Source: an uncultured Lachnospiraceae bacterium
Lineage (GTDB): Bacteria; Bacillota; Clostridia; Lachnospirales; Lachnospiraceae
NCBI GenBank assembly: GCA_910578345.1
Contig: CAJTRA010000003.1
Span: forward strand, 124,001 to 188,000
Direction of reading: 5' to 3'
Length of the DNA: 64,000 nt
Positions 43,636 to 50,843 of the stretch are shown piece by piece. The position numbers were made by a program, and so were the translations under genes. The stretch's first letter is position 1. Every line of letters begins with the position of its first letter. Under the pieces are notes generated by a model. The model ran no database searches. It was not told the DNA's origin and saw only the letters and a program-made list of their open reading frames with translations.

Positions 43636-44367
43636 TCATCCCTCGTCCCAGTTATGGTACACTGCCTGAACGTCGTCGTCATCTTCCAACAGATCCAGCG
43701 TCTTCTGCAGATTCTTGACCGCAGTCTCATCCGTCAGTTCCACCCAGTTCTGCGGGATCATGGTAACTTCTGAAGAAACCAATACAATACCTGCCGCCTT
43801 AAGAGCAGCGTCCACCTCGCTCCACTGGTCAGGATCCGTATACACTTCATAGCTGTCCTCTTCCTCAGAGAAATCTTCCGCTCCTGCATCCAACGCCATC
43901 ATCATCAGATCATCCGCATCCATATCGCACTCTTCTTTATCAATGATAATCAGGCCCTTCTTGTCAAACATAAAGGAAACACATCCGGGCGTTCCCACGT
44001 TCCCCTGTCCCTTTGTAAAGGCGCTTCTCACATTGGCTGCCGTCCTGTTGGCATTATCCGTCAGCGCATCCACGATAATAGCAATGCCATTCGGTCCATA
44101 TCCTTCATAGGTAACATATTTATAATTGACATTACCGCCCTCTCCGGCCGCTTTCTTGATGCCTCTGTCGATCGTGTCATTCGGCATATTATTGGCCTTT
44201 GCTTTCGCGATCACCTGCGCCAGCTTAAAATTATTGGCTGGATCCGGCCCGCCTTCCTTGACCGCAACGGCGATCTCTCTTCCGATGATCGTAAAGATCT
44301 TTCCCTTAGCCGCATCGTTTTTCTCTTTCTTATGTTTAATGTTTGCAAATTTTGAATGTCCTGACAT
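43636..44367 (-). CDS. YebC/PmpR-family regulator
   Basis: A 243 aa YebC-family protein, from ATG 44367 with AAAGGAG. MSGHSKFANIKHKKEKNDAAKGK (given in part, the normal N-terminus), then IIGREIAVAVKEGGPDP and MPNDTIDRGIKKAAGE (about 50-90) and MMMALDAGAEDFSEEEDSYEVYT (about 170-190) identify it. Members bind DNA or act in translation (rescue at proline stretches has been shown for some). It is downstream of the CNNM/CBS gene with a gap of about 80 bases. Confidence 0.93.
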   Translation of the reverse strand: MSGHSKFANIKHKKEKNDAAKGKIFTIIGREIAVAVKEGGPDPANNFKLAQVIAKAKANNMPNDTIDRGIKKAAGEGGNVNYKYVTYEGYGPNGIAIIVDALTDNANRTAANVRSAFTKGQGNVGTPGCVSFMFDKKGLIIIDKEECDMDADDLMMMALDAGAEDFSEEEDSYEVYTDPDQWSEVDAALKAAGIVLVSSEVTMIPQNWVELTDETAVKNLQKTLDLLEDDDDVQAVYHNWDEG

Positions 44368-44446
44368 GGTATGCTCTCCTTTGCTTTCTCTGTCCTTTTC
44401 AATATAAATCATCAAATAGTTATCATATCATTTCTTATGGGAAGAT

Positions 44447-45838
44447 TCAACCTTCCCTTTCTTCTTTGTCCTGCTCTTTTGTCCCGTGCGGCATAGCGAG
44501 TACACTCTGGATCATGCGGTCCTTCACTTCCAGAATCCGGAACAGATACCCTTCATACTCGAACTCGAAATCCTCACCCTCTTCCGGTATGTGTTCCAGC
44601 CTGGAAATCACAAAACCATTGACCGTATCAAAAGGTTCCTCTTCAAAGCTGATCTGCAGCTGTTCTTCCAGTTCCTCAAGCGGCATCTTACCCTGGATTA
44701 CATACCCATCCGTGTCATTCTTGACGATATAGCTGGCTTCCTCGTCATACTCGTCTTCTATGTTGCCGACAATCTCTTCCAGAATATCTTCCAGGGCGAC
44801 TAATCCTGCTGTCTGTCCATACTCATCTACGACAATCACCATCTGGATCTTCTCCGCCCGCATCACCCGGAACAAATCGTCTATTTTCCTCTTCTCTGTG
44901 ATAAACCGGGGTTCCCTGAGCAGTCCTTTGATCTTACCAATCGGACGGTTCTTCATTCGGTTGTTCATCTGCATCCGCATGACATCCTTCAGATGCAGAA
45001 TACCGATGATATGATCGATCGTTCCGTCATATACCGGGAAACGGCTGTTATGGGCATCCACGATAAAGGCCGCAGCTTCCTGCAGCGTCATGGTCGATTC
45101 AATCCCTACCATATTGTTGCGGTTGATCATGACGTCTTTGGCTTCCTTATCCCCAAACTCAAAAATATTGCTGATCATCTCCGCCTCGTTGGCCTCCAGG
45201 ATTCCCTGCTCATGTCCAACGCTGACCATCGAAAGAATCTTCTCCTCCGTCACATCTGCCTGCCTGCCCGCGCCCTTGATTCCAAAAAGACGCAGAATCG
45301 TGCCTGCGGTCGCAGAAATCAATGCCGTGAGCGGAGACGTGAGACGCACATAGAAATAGATCGGCGTAACAAAAAACCTGAACCATTTCTCCGGATTACG
45401 TGATGTGACTTTCTTTGGAATTGAAATTCCGAAAGTCACGATTATGTACAACAGCACAAAAGTAACGAAAACAGCAGTTCCAATGGCAAACATTTTGATA
45501 TGCCAGAGATAAAGATGGTCAATCTTATCAACTGCCATCCGGTAGACCACATAACCAAAGTAGCTGTTCAACCGGTATAAGTACAATGCGCCAAACAAGA
45601 TATTGACTGTTACGATCCCTAACTGGACAGCGCTGGTATACTGCGGCAGATGGCGTAACAGATAAACGATCCGTGCCTGTTTCGTATCGATCCTGCCCGA
45701 CTCATCTTTCTCTTCTTCTCCCCGTTCCTCTTCCTTTCTGTATTGGAATGCAGAATCGAAACTGTAAAATAACATTTCCAACAACAACAAAACAATAAAC
45801 CACACTATACTGCTGTTACTCGCGACACCATCGTCCAT
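44447..45838 (-). CDS. CNNM/HlyC-CorC membrane protein (DUF21 and CBS domains)
   Basis: A 463 aa protein: an N-terminal DUF21/CNNM transmembrane domain with about four segments (1-180), a CBS pair (about 218-340, with DVMINRNNMVGIE and GILHLKDVMR), and a C-terminal CorC_HlyC domain ending in the acidic EGEDFEFEYEGYLFRILEV. Such proteins are linked to magnesium or other divalent-cation efflux. It has its own sigma-A promoter. Older annotation as hemolysin is probably misleading. Confidence 0.92.
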   Translation of the reverse strand: MDDGVASNSSIVWFIVLLLLEMLFYSFDSAFQYRKEEERGEEEKDESGRIDTKQARIVYLLRHLPQYTSAVQLGIVTVNILFGALYLYRLNSYFGYVVYRMAVDKIDHLYLWHIKMFAIGTAVFVTFVLLYIIVTFGISIPKKVTSRNPEKWFRFFVTPIYFYVRLTSPLTALISATAGTILRLFGIKGAGRQADVTEEKILSMVSVGHEQGILEANEAEMISNIFEFGDKEAKDVMINRNNMVGIESTMTLQEAAAFIVDAHNSRFPVYDGTIDHIIGILHLKDVMRMQMNNRMKNRPIGKIKGLLREPRFITEKRKIDDLFRVMRAEKIQMVIVVDEYGQTAGLVALEDILEEIVGNIEDEYDEEASYIVKNDTDGYVIQGKMPLEELEEQLQISFEEEPFDTVNGFVISRLEHIPEEGEDFEFEYEGYLFRILEVKDRMIQSVLAMPHGTKEQDKEEREG

Positions 45839-45971
45839 ACGATTTCATCCTCTCCCTTGCCATTTTCTACCATTCTCCATCTGTTATCACTACAGATAAC
45901 GACATTAACAAAGCTTCCGACCATGGCTTTTGCAAGAACCGGAAACAGCAATTTGTTATGTCGTTTCCTAT

Positions 45972-46000
45972 AATATAACAAGGAATAGAATCGGTGTCAA
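45972..46000 (-). promoter_or_regulatory. Sigma-A promoter for the CNNM/CBS gene
   Basis: Minus strand TTGACA (46000-45995), 17 bases, TATATT (45977-45972). Lies between the MazF stop and the CNNM start; the leader is about 130 bases with a small GTTATC/GATAAC hairpin. Confidence 0.75.
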
Positions 46001-46022
46001 ATAGATGGCAAAGATGTTCTTC

Positions 46023-46370
46023 TTATGTATTTAATTCAAGACTGACCATCAATCCTACATTGACCGTTTTCATAATATCCTGATCGAGATGGCAGATTCT
46101 GTCTTTTAAGCGCTTCTTATCAATCGTCCGAAGCTGCTCCAACAAAATCACAGAATCCTTGACCATATCATATTTACTGGCATTTAACTCAATATGGGTG
46201 GGCAGCTTTGCCTTATTCATCTTTGAGGTGATCGCTGCACAGATCACAGTCGGACTATGTTTATTTCCGATATCATTCTGTATGATCAGAACCGGCCGGA
46301 TTCCTCCCTGCTCAGAACCGATCACGGGTCTTAAATCTGCGTAGTAAATATCTCCTCTTCTCATCACCAT
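46023..46370 (-). CDS. PemK/MazF-family endoribonuclease toxin (EndoA-like), no adjacent antitoxin
   Basis: A 115 aa mRNA interferase. The conserved MazF residues are in RRGDIYYADLRPVIGSEQGGIRPVLIIQND and ICAAITSK (quoted in pieces), then VKDSVILLEQLRTIDKKRL. Start at 46370 (ATG, AAGGAAG at a spacing of 3) or 46364. In Bacillus the antitoxin EndoAI lies between alr and endoA, but here only 150 bases separate alr from this gene, and no ribbon-helix-helix frame can be read there. The gap carries an inverted repeat. It may be an orphan or be controlled by an antitoxin elsewhere, and may have a housekeeping role. Confidence 0.9.
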   Translation of the reverse strand: MVMRRGDIYYADLRPVIGSEQGGIRPVLIIQNDIGNKHSPTVICAAITSKMNKAKLPTHIELNASKYDMVKDSVILLEQLRTIDKKRLKDRICHLDQDIMKTVNVGLMVSLELNT

Positions 46371-46445
46371 ACACTTCCTTACACTCATTTTCGTATCTGT
46401 CTGGATTCTGACCTCCTCTTTGAAAACGATACTCAGACAGTTACC

Positions 46446-46465
46446 TGACAATCCTATTATTGTCA
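46446..46465. repeat. Inverted repeat upstream of the MazF gene
   Basis: TGACAAT (46446-46452) and ATTGTCA (46459-46465), perfect 7-base arms with a 6-base spacer. The right arm overlaps a TTGACA box (46466-46461, minus strand) whose -10 partner is weak (TAACTG). Possible operator. Confidence 0.5.
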
Positions 46466-46520
46466 ATTTATCTTAAGGATATACAATATGGGAAGAATTC
46501 TTTCCAGACTGGCCGGTATG

Positions 46521-47711
46521 TCAGCGATGATCATCATAATCATCTTTAGCCGCCACAACCTTGCTACCTTTGACATAGACACGGGGAATTCTTTTGCCAA
46601 TCCCGCAGGCAAGTTCATAATTAAATCGTCCTGACAAATCACCCAATTCTTCCATCGAGATCTGCGCCCCGCCGTCTTTGCCGATCAGTGTTACCTCATC
46701 TCCTTCCTCCGCTTCTGGAATGTCCTCCAATCCGACCATAAACTGATCCATGCAGACTCTTCCAAGAATCGGAGCTCTTCTACCACGTATGAGCACATAC
46801 CCACGATTGGACAATCCCCGCGGATAGCCATCCCCATACCCTATCGGTATGGTCGCAATCCTCATCTTCCTCGGCGTCACATAGGTGCCGCCATAGCTGA
46901 CAGCAGTTCCGGCCGTCACTTCTTTTATGTAGACGATACAGCTCTTTAGAGACAACACAGGCTGCAGCGGCACAAGATCTCTTGCCACCTCTGCAGACGG
47001 CCAGAGTCCATAGATTGTAATGCCGGCCCTGACTGCATCCATATTTGCTTCGGGAAGTTCCACAATCCCTGCGCTGTTGGAACAGTGTTTCACAGGAATC
47101 CGAAAGTTACATTCCCGCTCTACTCTTGCTATAAAATCCTGCAAAAGCGTAAGCTGATGTCTGGCTGCCGATTTATCCGTCTCATCCGCTCTTGCAAAAT
47201 GGGTAAACATCCCTTCTAATCGGATCCCCTCGCTGTGCAATACTTTCTCGACAAAGGCAATGCCGCTTGCATCCGGGCTGATCCCCAGCCTTGCCATACC
47301 GGTCTCCACCTTGATATGTACGTTAACGGACTTTCCTATCCTGCGCGCGCAGGCCGCCAGCTCTTCAATACTGTCCTCCCGAAAGACGGCAGGCCGTATA
47401 TCGTACCGGATCAAGTCTTCATAACAATAGGGAAACGTATACCCAAGGACCAGAATCGGTTTTTCCAGCCCGGCATGCCGCAGAATCATGGCTTCCTCCG
47501 CCGTGGCAGTTGCATAACCGGACACATAGGGAAGAGGCTCCAATTCCCTTCCAATCTGTACTGCGCCGTGTCCGTAGGCGTCTGTCTTGATCACCCCGAT
47601 CATCTTCGTCCCCGGCGTTAAATTCCGGTGCATCTGCTCCATATTATAATGGATGGCATCCAGATCGATCACTGCGTAACCTCTTTGATATTTTTCATTG
47701 ATCCTGAGCAT
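46521..47711 (-). CDS. alr: Alanine racemase
   Basis: A PLP enzyme that makes D-alanine for peptidoglycan. From ATG 47711 it is 396 aa. PLP lysine in MIGVIKTDAYGHGAVQ (about 38), catalytic tyrosine/cysteine region GRVCMDQFMV (about 305) and VAVSYGGTY-like TAVSYGGTYVTP (about 260) are all visible. It overlaps the Nnr stop by 17 bases and precedes the MazF gene, a gene order common in Firmicutes apart from the missing antitoxin. Confidence 0.96.
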   Translation of the reverse strand: MLRINEKYQRGYAVIDLDAIHYNMEQMHRNLTPGTKMIGVIKTDAYGHGAVQIGRELEPLPYVSGYATATAEEAMILRHAGLEKPILVLGYTFPYCYEDLIRYDIRPAVFREDSIEELAACARRIGKSVNVHIKVETGMARLGISPDASGIAFVEKVLHSEGIRLEGMFTHFARADETDKSAARHQLTLLQDFIARVERECNFRIPVKHCSNSAGIVELPEANMDAVRAGITIYGLWPSAEVARDLVPLQPVLSLKSCIVYIKEVTAGTAVSYGGTYVTPRKMRIATIPIGYGDGYPRGLSNRGYVLIRGRRAPILGRVCMDQFMVGLEDIPEAEEGDEVTLIGKDGGAQISMEELGDLSGRFNYELACGIGKRIPRVYVKGSKVVAAKDDYDDHR

Positions 47712-49257
47712 GGGATCCTCCTTTCCTGACAGCTTCTCCAATCCGGTCAATGATATCTGTCGCCGTCATGGACGTTTCTGTCCTCTGCTCCGCTGCCAGA
47801 TCCCCGGCCGCTGCGTGCAGAAAGACTCCGGCCGCAGCCGCCTGATATCCTGTCATTCCCTGGGCAAGCAGCCCAGTGACCATACCGGCCAGCACATCTC
47901 CCGATCCCGCCGTCGCCATACCGGAATTCCCTGTCGTATTCAGATAATGCTGGCTTTCCTTCCACGCCGCCACAATGGTCCTTGCATCTTTGCAGACCAC
48001 CGTACAACGCAGCCTGTCGCAAAGCTGCAGAGGATATTCCGTCAGATGTGCTCTCGCCTGCGTCGTCGTACATCCATAAAGTCTCGCAAATTCTCCCAGA
48101 TGGGGCGTCAGAATGACTGCCTGATCTTTCTTTGGTCTGTCCGCCAGAGCCTCCTGTAATTTCTTATCCTGAGCCAGAAGATTAATTCCGTCTGCGTCGA
48201 TGACAAGAGGCAGACCGCTCTCCATAATACTAAACTGCAGCAGCCGCTCTGCCATCTTTCCCATGCCCATCCCCGGTCCGGCCAGGATGCAGTCTGCCCA
48301 TGCCTGCGCCTCCCGCAAAGATGCCATAAACTGCGTTTCTTCCCTGCCGGCATCCTCATCGGTATAAGTCAGAATCATCGCCTCCGGTACAAACTGCTGC
48401 AATGCCGTCCGGTTTTCCGCTGCCGTGACCACCTTGACCATGCCGGCCCCGGTCCGAAAGACACTTTTTGCCGCCATCATGGCGGCGCCGGCAATCTCTT
48501 TGTTTCCGGCAATCACCAGCGCCTTGCCGAAACTCCCCTTGTTTCCATTAGCAGGACGCGCCGGAAGCAGTTCACAGGCTGCCCTGTCATAAGTATACCA
48601 ATGCGGCGGCTTTTCATAGAAACTGTGTTCATCAATTCCCATCTGCCTACAAACCAGTCTGCCACAATAGAGCGCCCCTGGATATAACATCTGCCCAATC
48701 TTACGGAATCCATAAGTCACCGTCAGATCCGCCCGGACGCCGCATCCCATCACTTCCCCTGTATCCGCATGGATTCCCGAAGGAAGATCCACACTACATA
48801 CAAAGGCTCTGCTGCGGCCGATCCACTCGATCGCATCCTGAAAGCTGCCCTCCACAGGCCTGGATACTCCGATGCCCAAAAGAGCATCCACTACTATATC
48901 ATATTCACCTTCCTGTATGGTGCTAAAGATCTGTGCCTGATATCCGCGCAAAATATCAATCTGCCGCTTCGTCTCCTCTGTACAGCGGTCATAGAAATCT
49001 TCCACAGGTATCACATAAACCACCTCGTAACCTTGCAGCATAAGCAGCCGTCCCACTGCCAGTCCATCTCCTCCATTGTTCCCGCATCCTGCCAGTATCA
49101 TCACTCTGCAGGGCGTACTGCCGCACAGCCGCTGGATCTCTTCCACTGTGACTAACGCTGCCCGCTCCATAAGGAGCAAAGCCGGCATATGCAGCTTCTC
49201 TATCGTATTTCTGTCATATCGCTTCATCTGCGCTGCCGTAACCAAAAATTGTTTCAT
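47695..49257 (-). CDS. nnr: Bifunctional NAD(P)H-hydrate epimerase/dehydratase
   Basis: Repairs hydrated NADH and NADPH. The 520 aa protein has an N-terminal YjeF_N epimerase (residues about 1-210, with AGCGNNGGDGLAVGRLL and DALLGIGVSRPVEG) and a C-terminal ADP-dependent dehydratase (about 225-510) with GSFGKALVIAGNKEIAGA, VIDADGINLL and GNSGMATAGSGDVLAGMV. The fused form is common in bacteria. The next gene alr overlaps its end by 17 bases. A weak promoter candidate (TTGACA at about 49296-49291, minus strand, with a poor -10) precedes it. Confidence 0.95.
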   Translation of the reverse strand: MKQFLVTAAQMKRYDRNTIEKLHMPALLLMERAALVTVEEIQRLCGSTPCRVMILAGCGNNGGDGLAVGRLLMLQGYEVVYVIPVEDFYDRCTEETKRQIDILRGYQAQIFSTIQEGEYDIVVDALLGIGVSRPVEGSFQDAIEWIGRSRAFVCSVDLPSGIHADTGEVMGCGVRADLTVTYGFRKIGQMLYPGALYCGRLVCRQMGIDEHSFYEKPPHWYTYDRAACELLPARPANGNKGSFGKALVIAGNKEIAGAAMMAAKSVFRTGAGMVKVVTAAENRTALQQFVPEAMILTYTDEDAGREETQFMASLREAQAWADCILAGPGMGMGKMAERLLQFSIMESGLPLVIDADGINLLAQDKKLQEALADRPKKDQAVILTPHLGEFARLYGCTTTQARAHLTEYPLQLCDRLRCTVVCKDARTIVAAWKESQHYLNTTGNSGMATAGSGDVLAGMVTGLLAQGMTGYQAAAAGVFLHAAAGDLAAEQRTETSMTATDIIDRIGEAVRKGGSHAQDQ

Positions 49258-49295
49258 CCTTGTACCCTCTATCAGATTTGCCCTGTACTGTCAAA

Positions 49296-49324
49296 GAAGC
49301 ATCCAAATCCTATGATTTGGACGC
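49296..49324 (-). terminator. Hairpin overlapping the end of the coiled-coil protein gene
   Basis: Minus strand GCGTCCAAATC ... GATTTGGATGC (11-base stem, one G-U) with loop ATAG, and TTCTTTG downstream. The stop codon TAG of the 231-aa gene lies in the loop. Weak U-tail, so partial termination is more likely. Confidence 0.55.
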
Positions 49325-50005
49325 CTCTGTCCCGTTCTCCATCTGTGCTTCTTCCGGTTCCTTCGTCTCCTGTACTGCGTCCTTCTTAGCGCCGCGGCCC
49401 TCTTCCGGATCATACTTCATATCAAAGATTTCTATCACATCCGCCCCGAAGATATCATGCATATAAGAATAAAGCTGATGATTCATCATCTCTTTTTCCT
49501 GTTTACGGACCACTTTCTTCTTTAATTCTCTGCGGATCGTTCTGATCCACTCCTCTATCTCTTCGAGTTCCTCCGTATTCTTGTGCAGTCTCTGATAACA
49601 GATCTCCATCGTCGCCAACATCAACCTGTTGTTTACCGCAACAATCTGCCTGGGAAGTTCCAGCATCTCCTCCTCACAGGCCTGCAGTTTCTCATTACAT
49701 TCACTGACCAGGCGCTTATGCGTCTCCATCTCATTCTCCAGCCTGAGCGTTGCGCCGTGCTCCATCTCATTGGCCAACACGACAATCTCATCCATCAGCT
49801 TCTTCTTCAGCTTACGGATCTCCCGATTCTTCGTATTCACCTTACCCTGGCGTTTCAACAAGCCGTTTAACTCACATTCCATATCCTTAATCTCAGCAGA
49901 ATAATCCCCCAAGGTAAAAAGCTGATGCCACTTATGATCCAATGTAAGAATCGGAATCTTCTTATCTGCCAAAGCCGACTGAAATACTTCATCTGTTCTT
50001 TCCAT
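49310..50005 (-). CDS. Coiled-coil protein of unknown function next to Rex
   Basis: A 231 aa soluble, strongly helical protein. The N-terminal stretch FQSALADKKIPILTLDHKWHQLF is followed by long coiled coil (about 40-170, e.g. EIRKLKKKLMDEIVVLANEMEHG and RRELKKKVVRKQEKEMMNHQLYSYMHDIFG, quoted in part) and an acidic, low-complexity C-terminus (KDAVQETKEPEEAQME). No known family motif could be assigned. It starts 3 bases after the Rex stop codon, so it is translated from the same message. Function might relate to Rex-controlled redox genes, but this is only positional. Confidence 0.7.
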   Translation of the reverse strand: MERTDEVFQSALADKKIPILTLDHKWHQLFTLGDYSAEIKDMECELNGLLKRQGKVNTKNREIRKLKKKLMDEIVVLANEMEHGATLRLENEMETHKRLVSECNEKLQACEEEMLELPRQIVAVNNRLMLATMEICYQRLHKNTEELEEIEEWIRTIRRELKKKVVRKQEKEMMNHQLYSYMHDIFGADVIEIFDMKYDPEEGRGAKKDAVQETKEPEEAQMENGTEASKS

Positions 50006-50008
50006 ATC

Positions 50009-50677
50009 TTATTCTACCTCGATCTGCCCATCATAAGACGATAAATTATAGGATAACTTCATCAGGCTGTCCGAAAGATGCACACTCTCCACCTGTATTC
50101 CCTTCGGGACATGCAGATCCACATGCGCGAAATTCCAGATTCCCTTGATGCCATAGGATACAAGTTGTTCCGCCACACCTACCGCCACGCTCTTTGGTAC
50201 TGTGAGAACTGCAATATCAATCTCCTTCTCCTTGACAAACCGTTCCATCTCCTGCATCGGCCGTACTTTGATCCCACGGATCCTCGTCCCATGGATCTTC
50301 GGATCAATATCAAAAAGCCCTCTGAACAGAAATCCCCGACGCTCGAAATCCATATAATTGACCAGAGCCTGTCCCAGATGCCCGGCTCCCACAATAATCA
50401 GGTGATGTTCTTTATCAAGTCCCAGGATTTTACCGATCTCTTCATAGAGATATTCTACATTGTATCCATAGCCCTGCTGGCCGAAGCCACCGAAATTATT
50501 CAGATCCTGTCTGATCTGGGATGCCGTAACCTGCATGATATCACTTAATTCCTGGGAAGAAACTCTCTCGATCCCCTCATCCTTCAATTCGCCCAAATAC
50601 CTGAAATATCTGGGTAATCGGCCGATCACAGCCTGTGAAATTCCCTTTGCTTCCACCTTGCTGCCTCCTAAGAACAT
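50009..50677 (-). CDS. rex: Redox-sensing transcriptional repressor Rex
   Basis: An NADH/NAD-ratio sensor, 222 aa. The winged helix is N-terminal (RLPRYFRYLGELKDEGIERVSSQEL, split; about 17-40) with ITASQIRQDLNNFGGFGQQGYGYNVEYL-type motifs (SQIRQDL, FGGFGQQGYGY), then a Rossmann domain with IIVGAGHLGQALVNY (about 92-106) and the C-terminal swapped helix. In Clostridia it controls fermentation genes. It is divergent from the ABC-F gene. I could not read a good Rex box (TTGTTAA...TTAACAA) in its own upstream region. Confidence 0.95.
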   Translation of the reverse strand: MFLGGSKVEAKGISQAVIGRLPRYFRYLGELKDEGIERVSSQELSDIMQVTASQIRQDLNNFGGFGQQGYGYNVEYLYEEIGKILGLDKEHHLIIVGAGHLGQALVNYMDFERRGFLFRGLFDIDPKIHGTRIRGIKVRPMQEMERFVKEKEIDIAVLTVPKSVAVGVAEQLVSYGIKGIWNFAHVDLHVPKGIQVESVHLSDSLMKLSYNLSSYDGQIEVE

Positions 50678-50687
50678 TAATAGTAAT

Positions 50688-50716
50688 AGTATACAACTGT
50701 GTTAAAAAACTGTCAA
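50688..50716 (-). promoter_or_regulatory. Sigma-A promoter for rex
   Basis: Minus strand TTGACA (50716-50711), 17 bases, TATACT (50693-50688). Near-perfect. Confidence 0.8.
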
Positions 50717-50735
50717 ACTATCCGTTGACAGTTTT
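50706..50735. repeat. Perfect 11-base inverted repeat between rex and the ABC-F gene
   Basis: AAAACTGTCAA (50706-50716), 8-base spacer, TTGACAGTTTT (50725-50735). It includes both back-to-back -35 boxes, so a protein bound here would block both promoters at once. Confidence 0.7.
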
Positions 50736-50753
50736 GGTAACTGATTGTAAACT
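50725..50753 (+). promoter_or_regulatory. Sigma-A promoter for the ABC-F gene
   Basis: TTGACA (50725-50730), 17 bases, TAAACT (50748-50753). Leader to the start codon is about 85 bases. Confidence 0.7.
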
Positions 50754-50843
50754 GTTGGTAAAGTGTGAATAAGATGAAAAGATTCACAGATTATTTTTGC
50801 CGCCATGAGCAGCATGGCGGGAAATGTGAAACAGGAGCCTATC

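Noticed and set aside
50678..50843. Rex box in the rex upstream region
   Set aside because: Only a GTGTTAA half-like element; no partner half-site. The strong inverted repeat here does not match TTGTTAA-TTAACAA.
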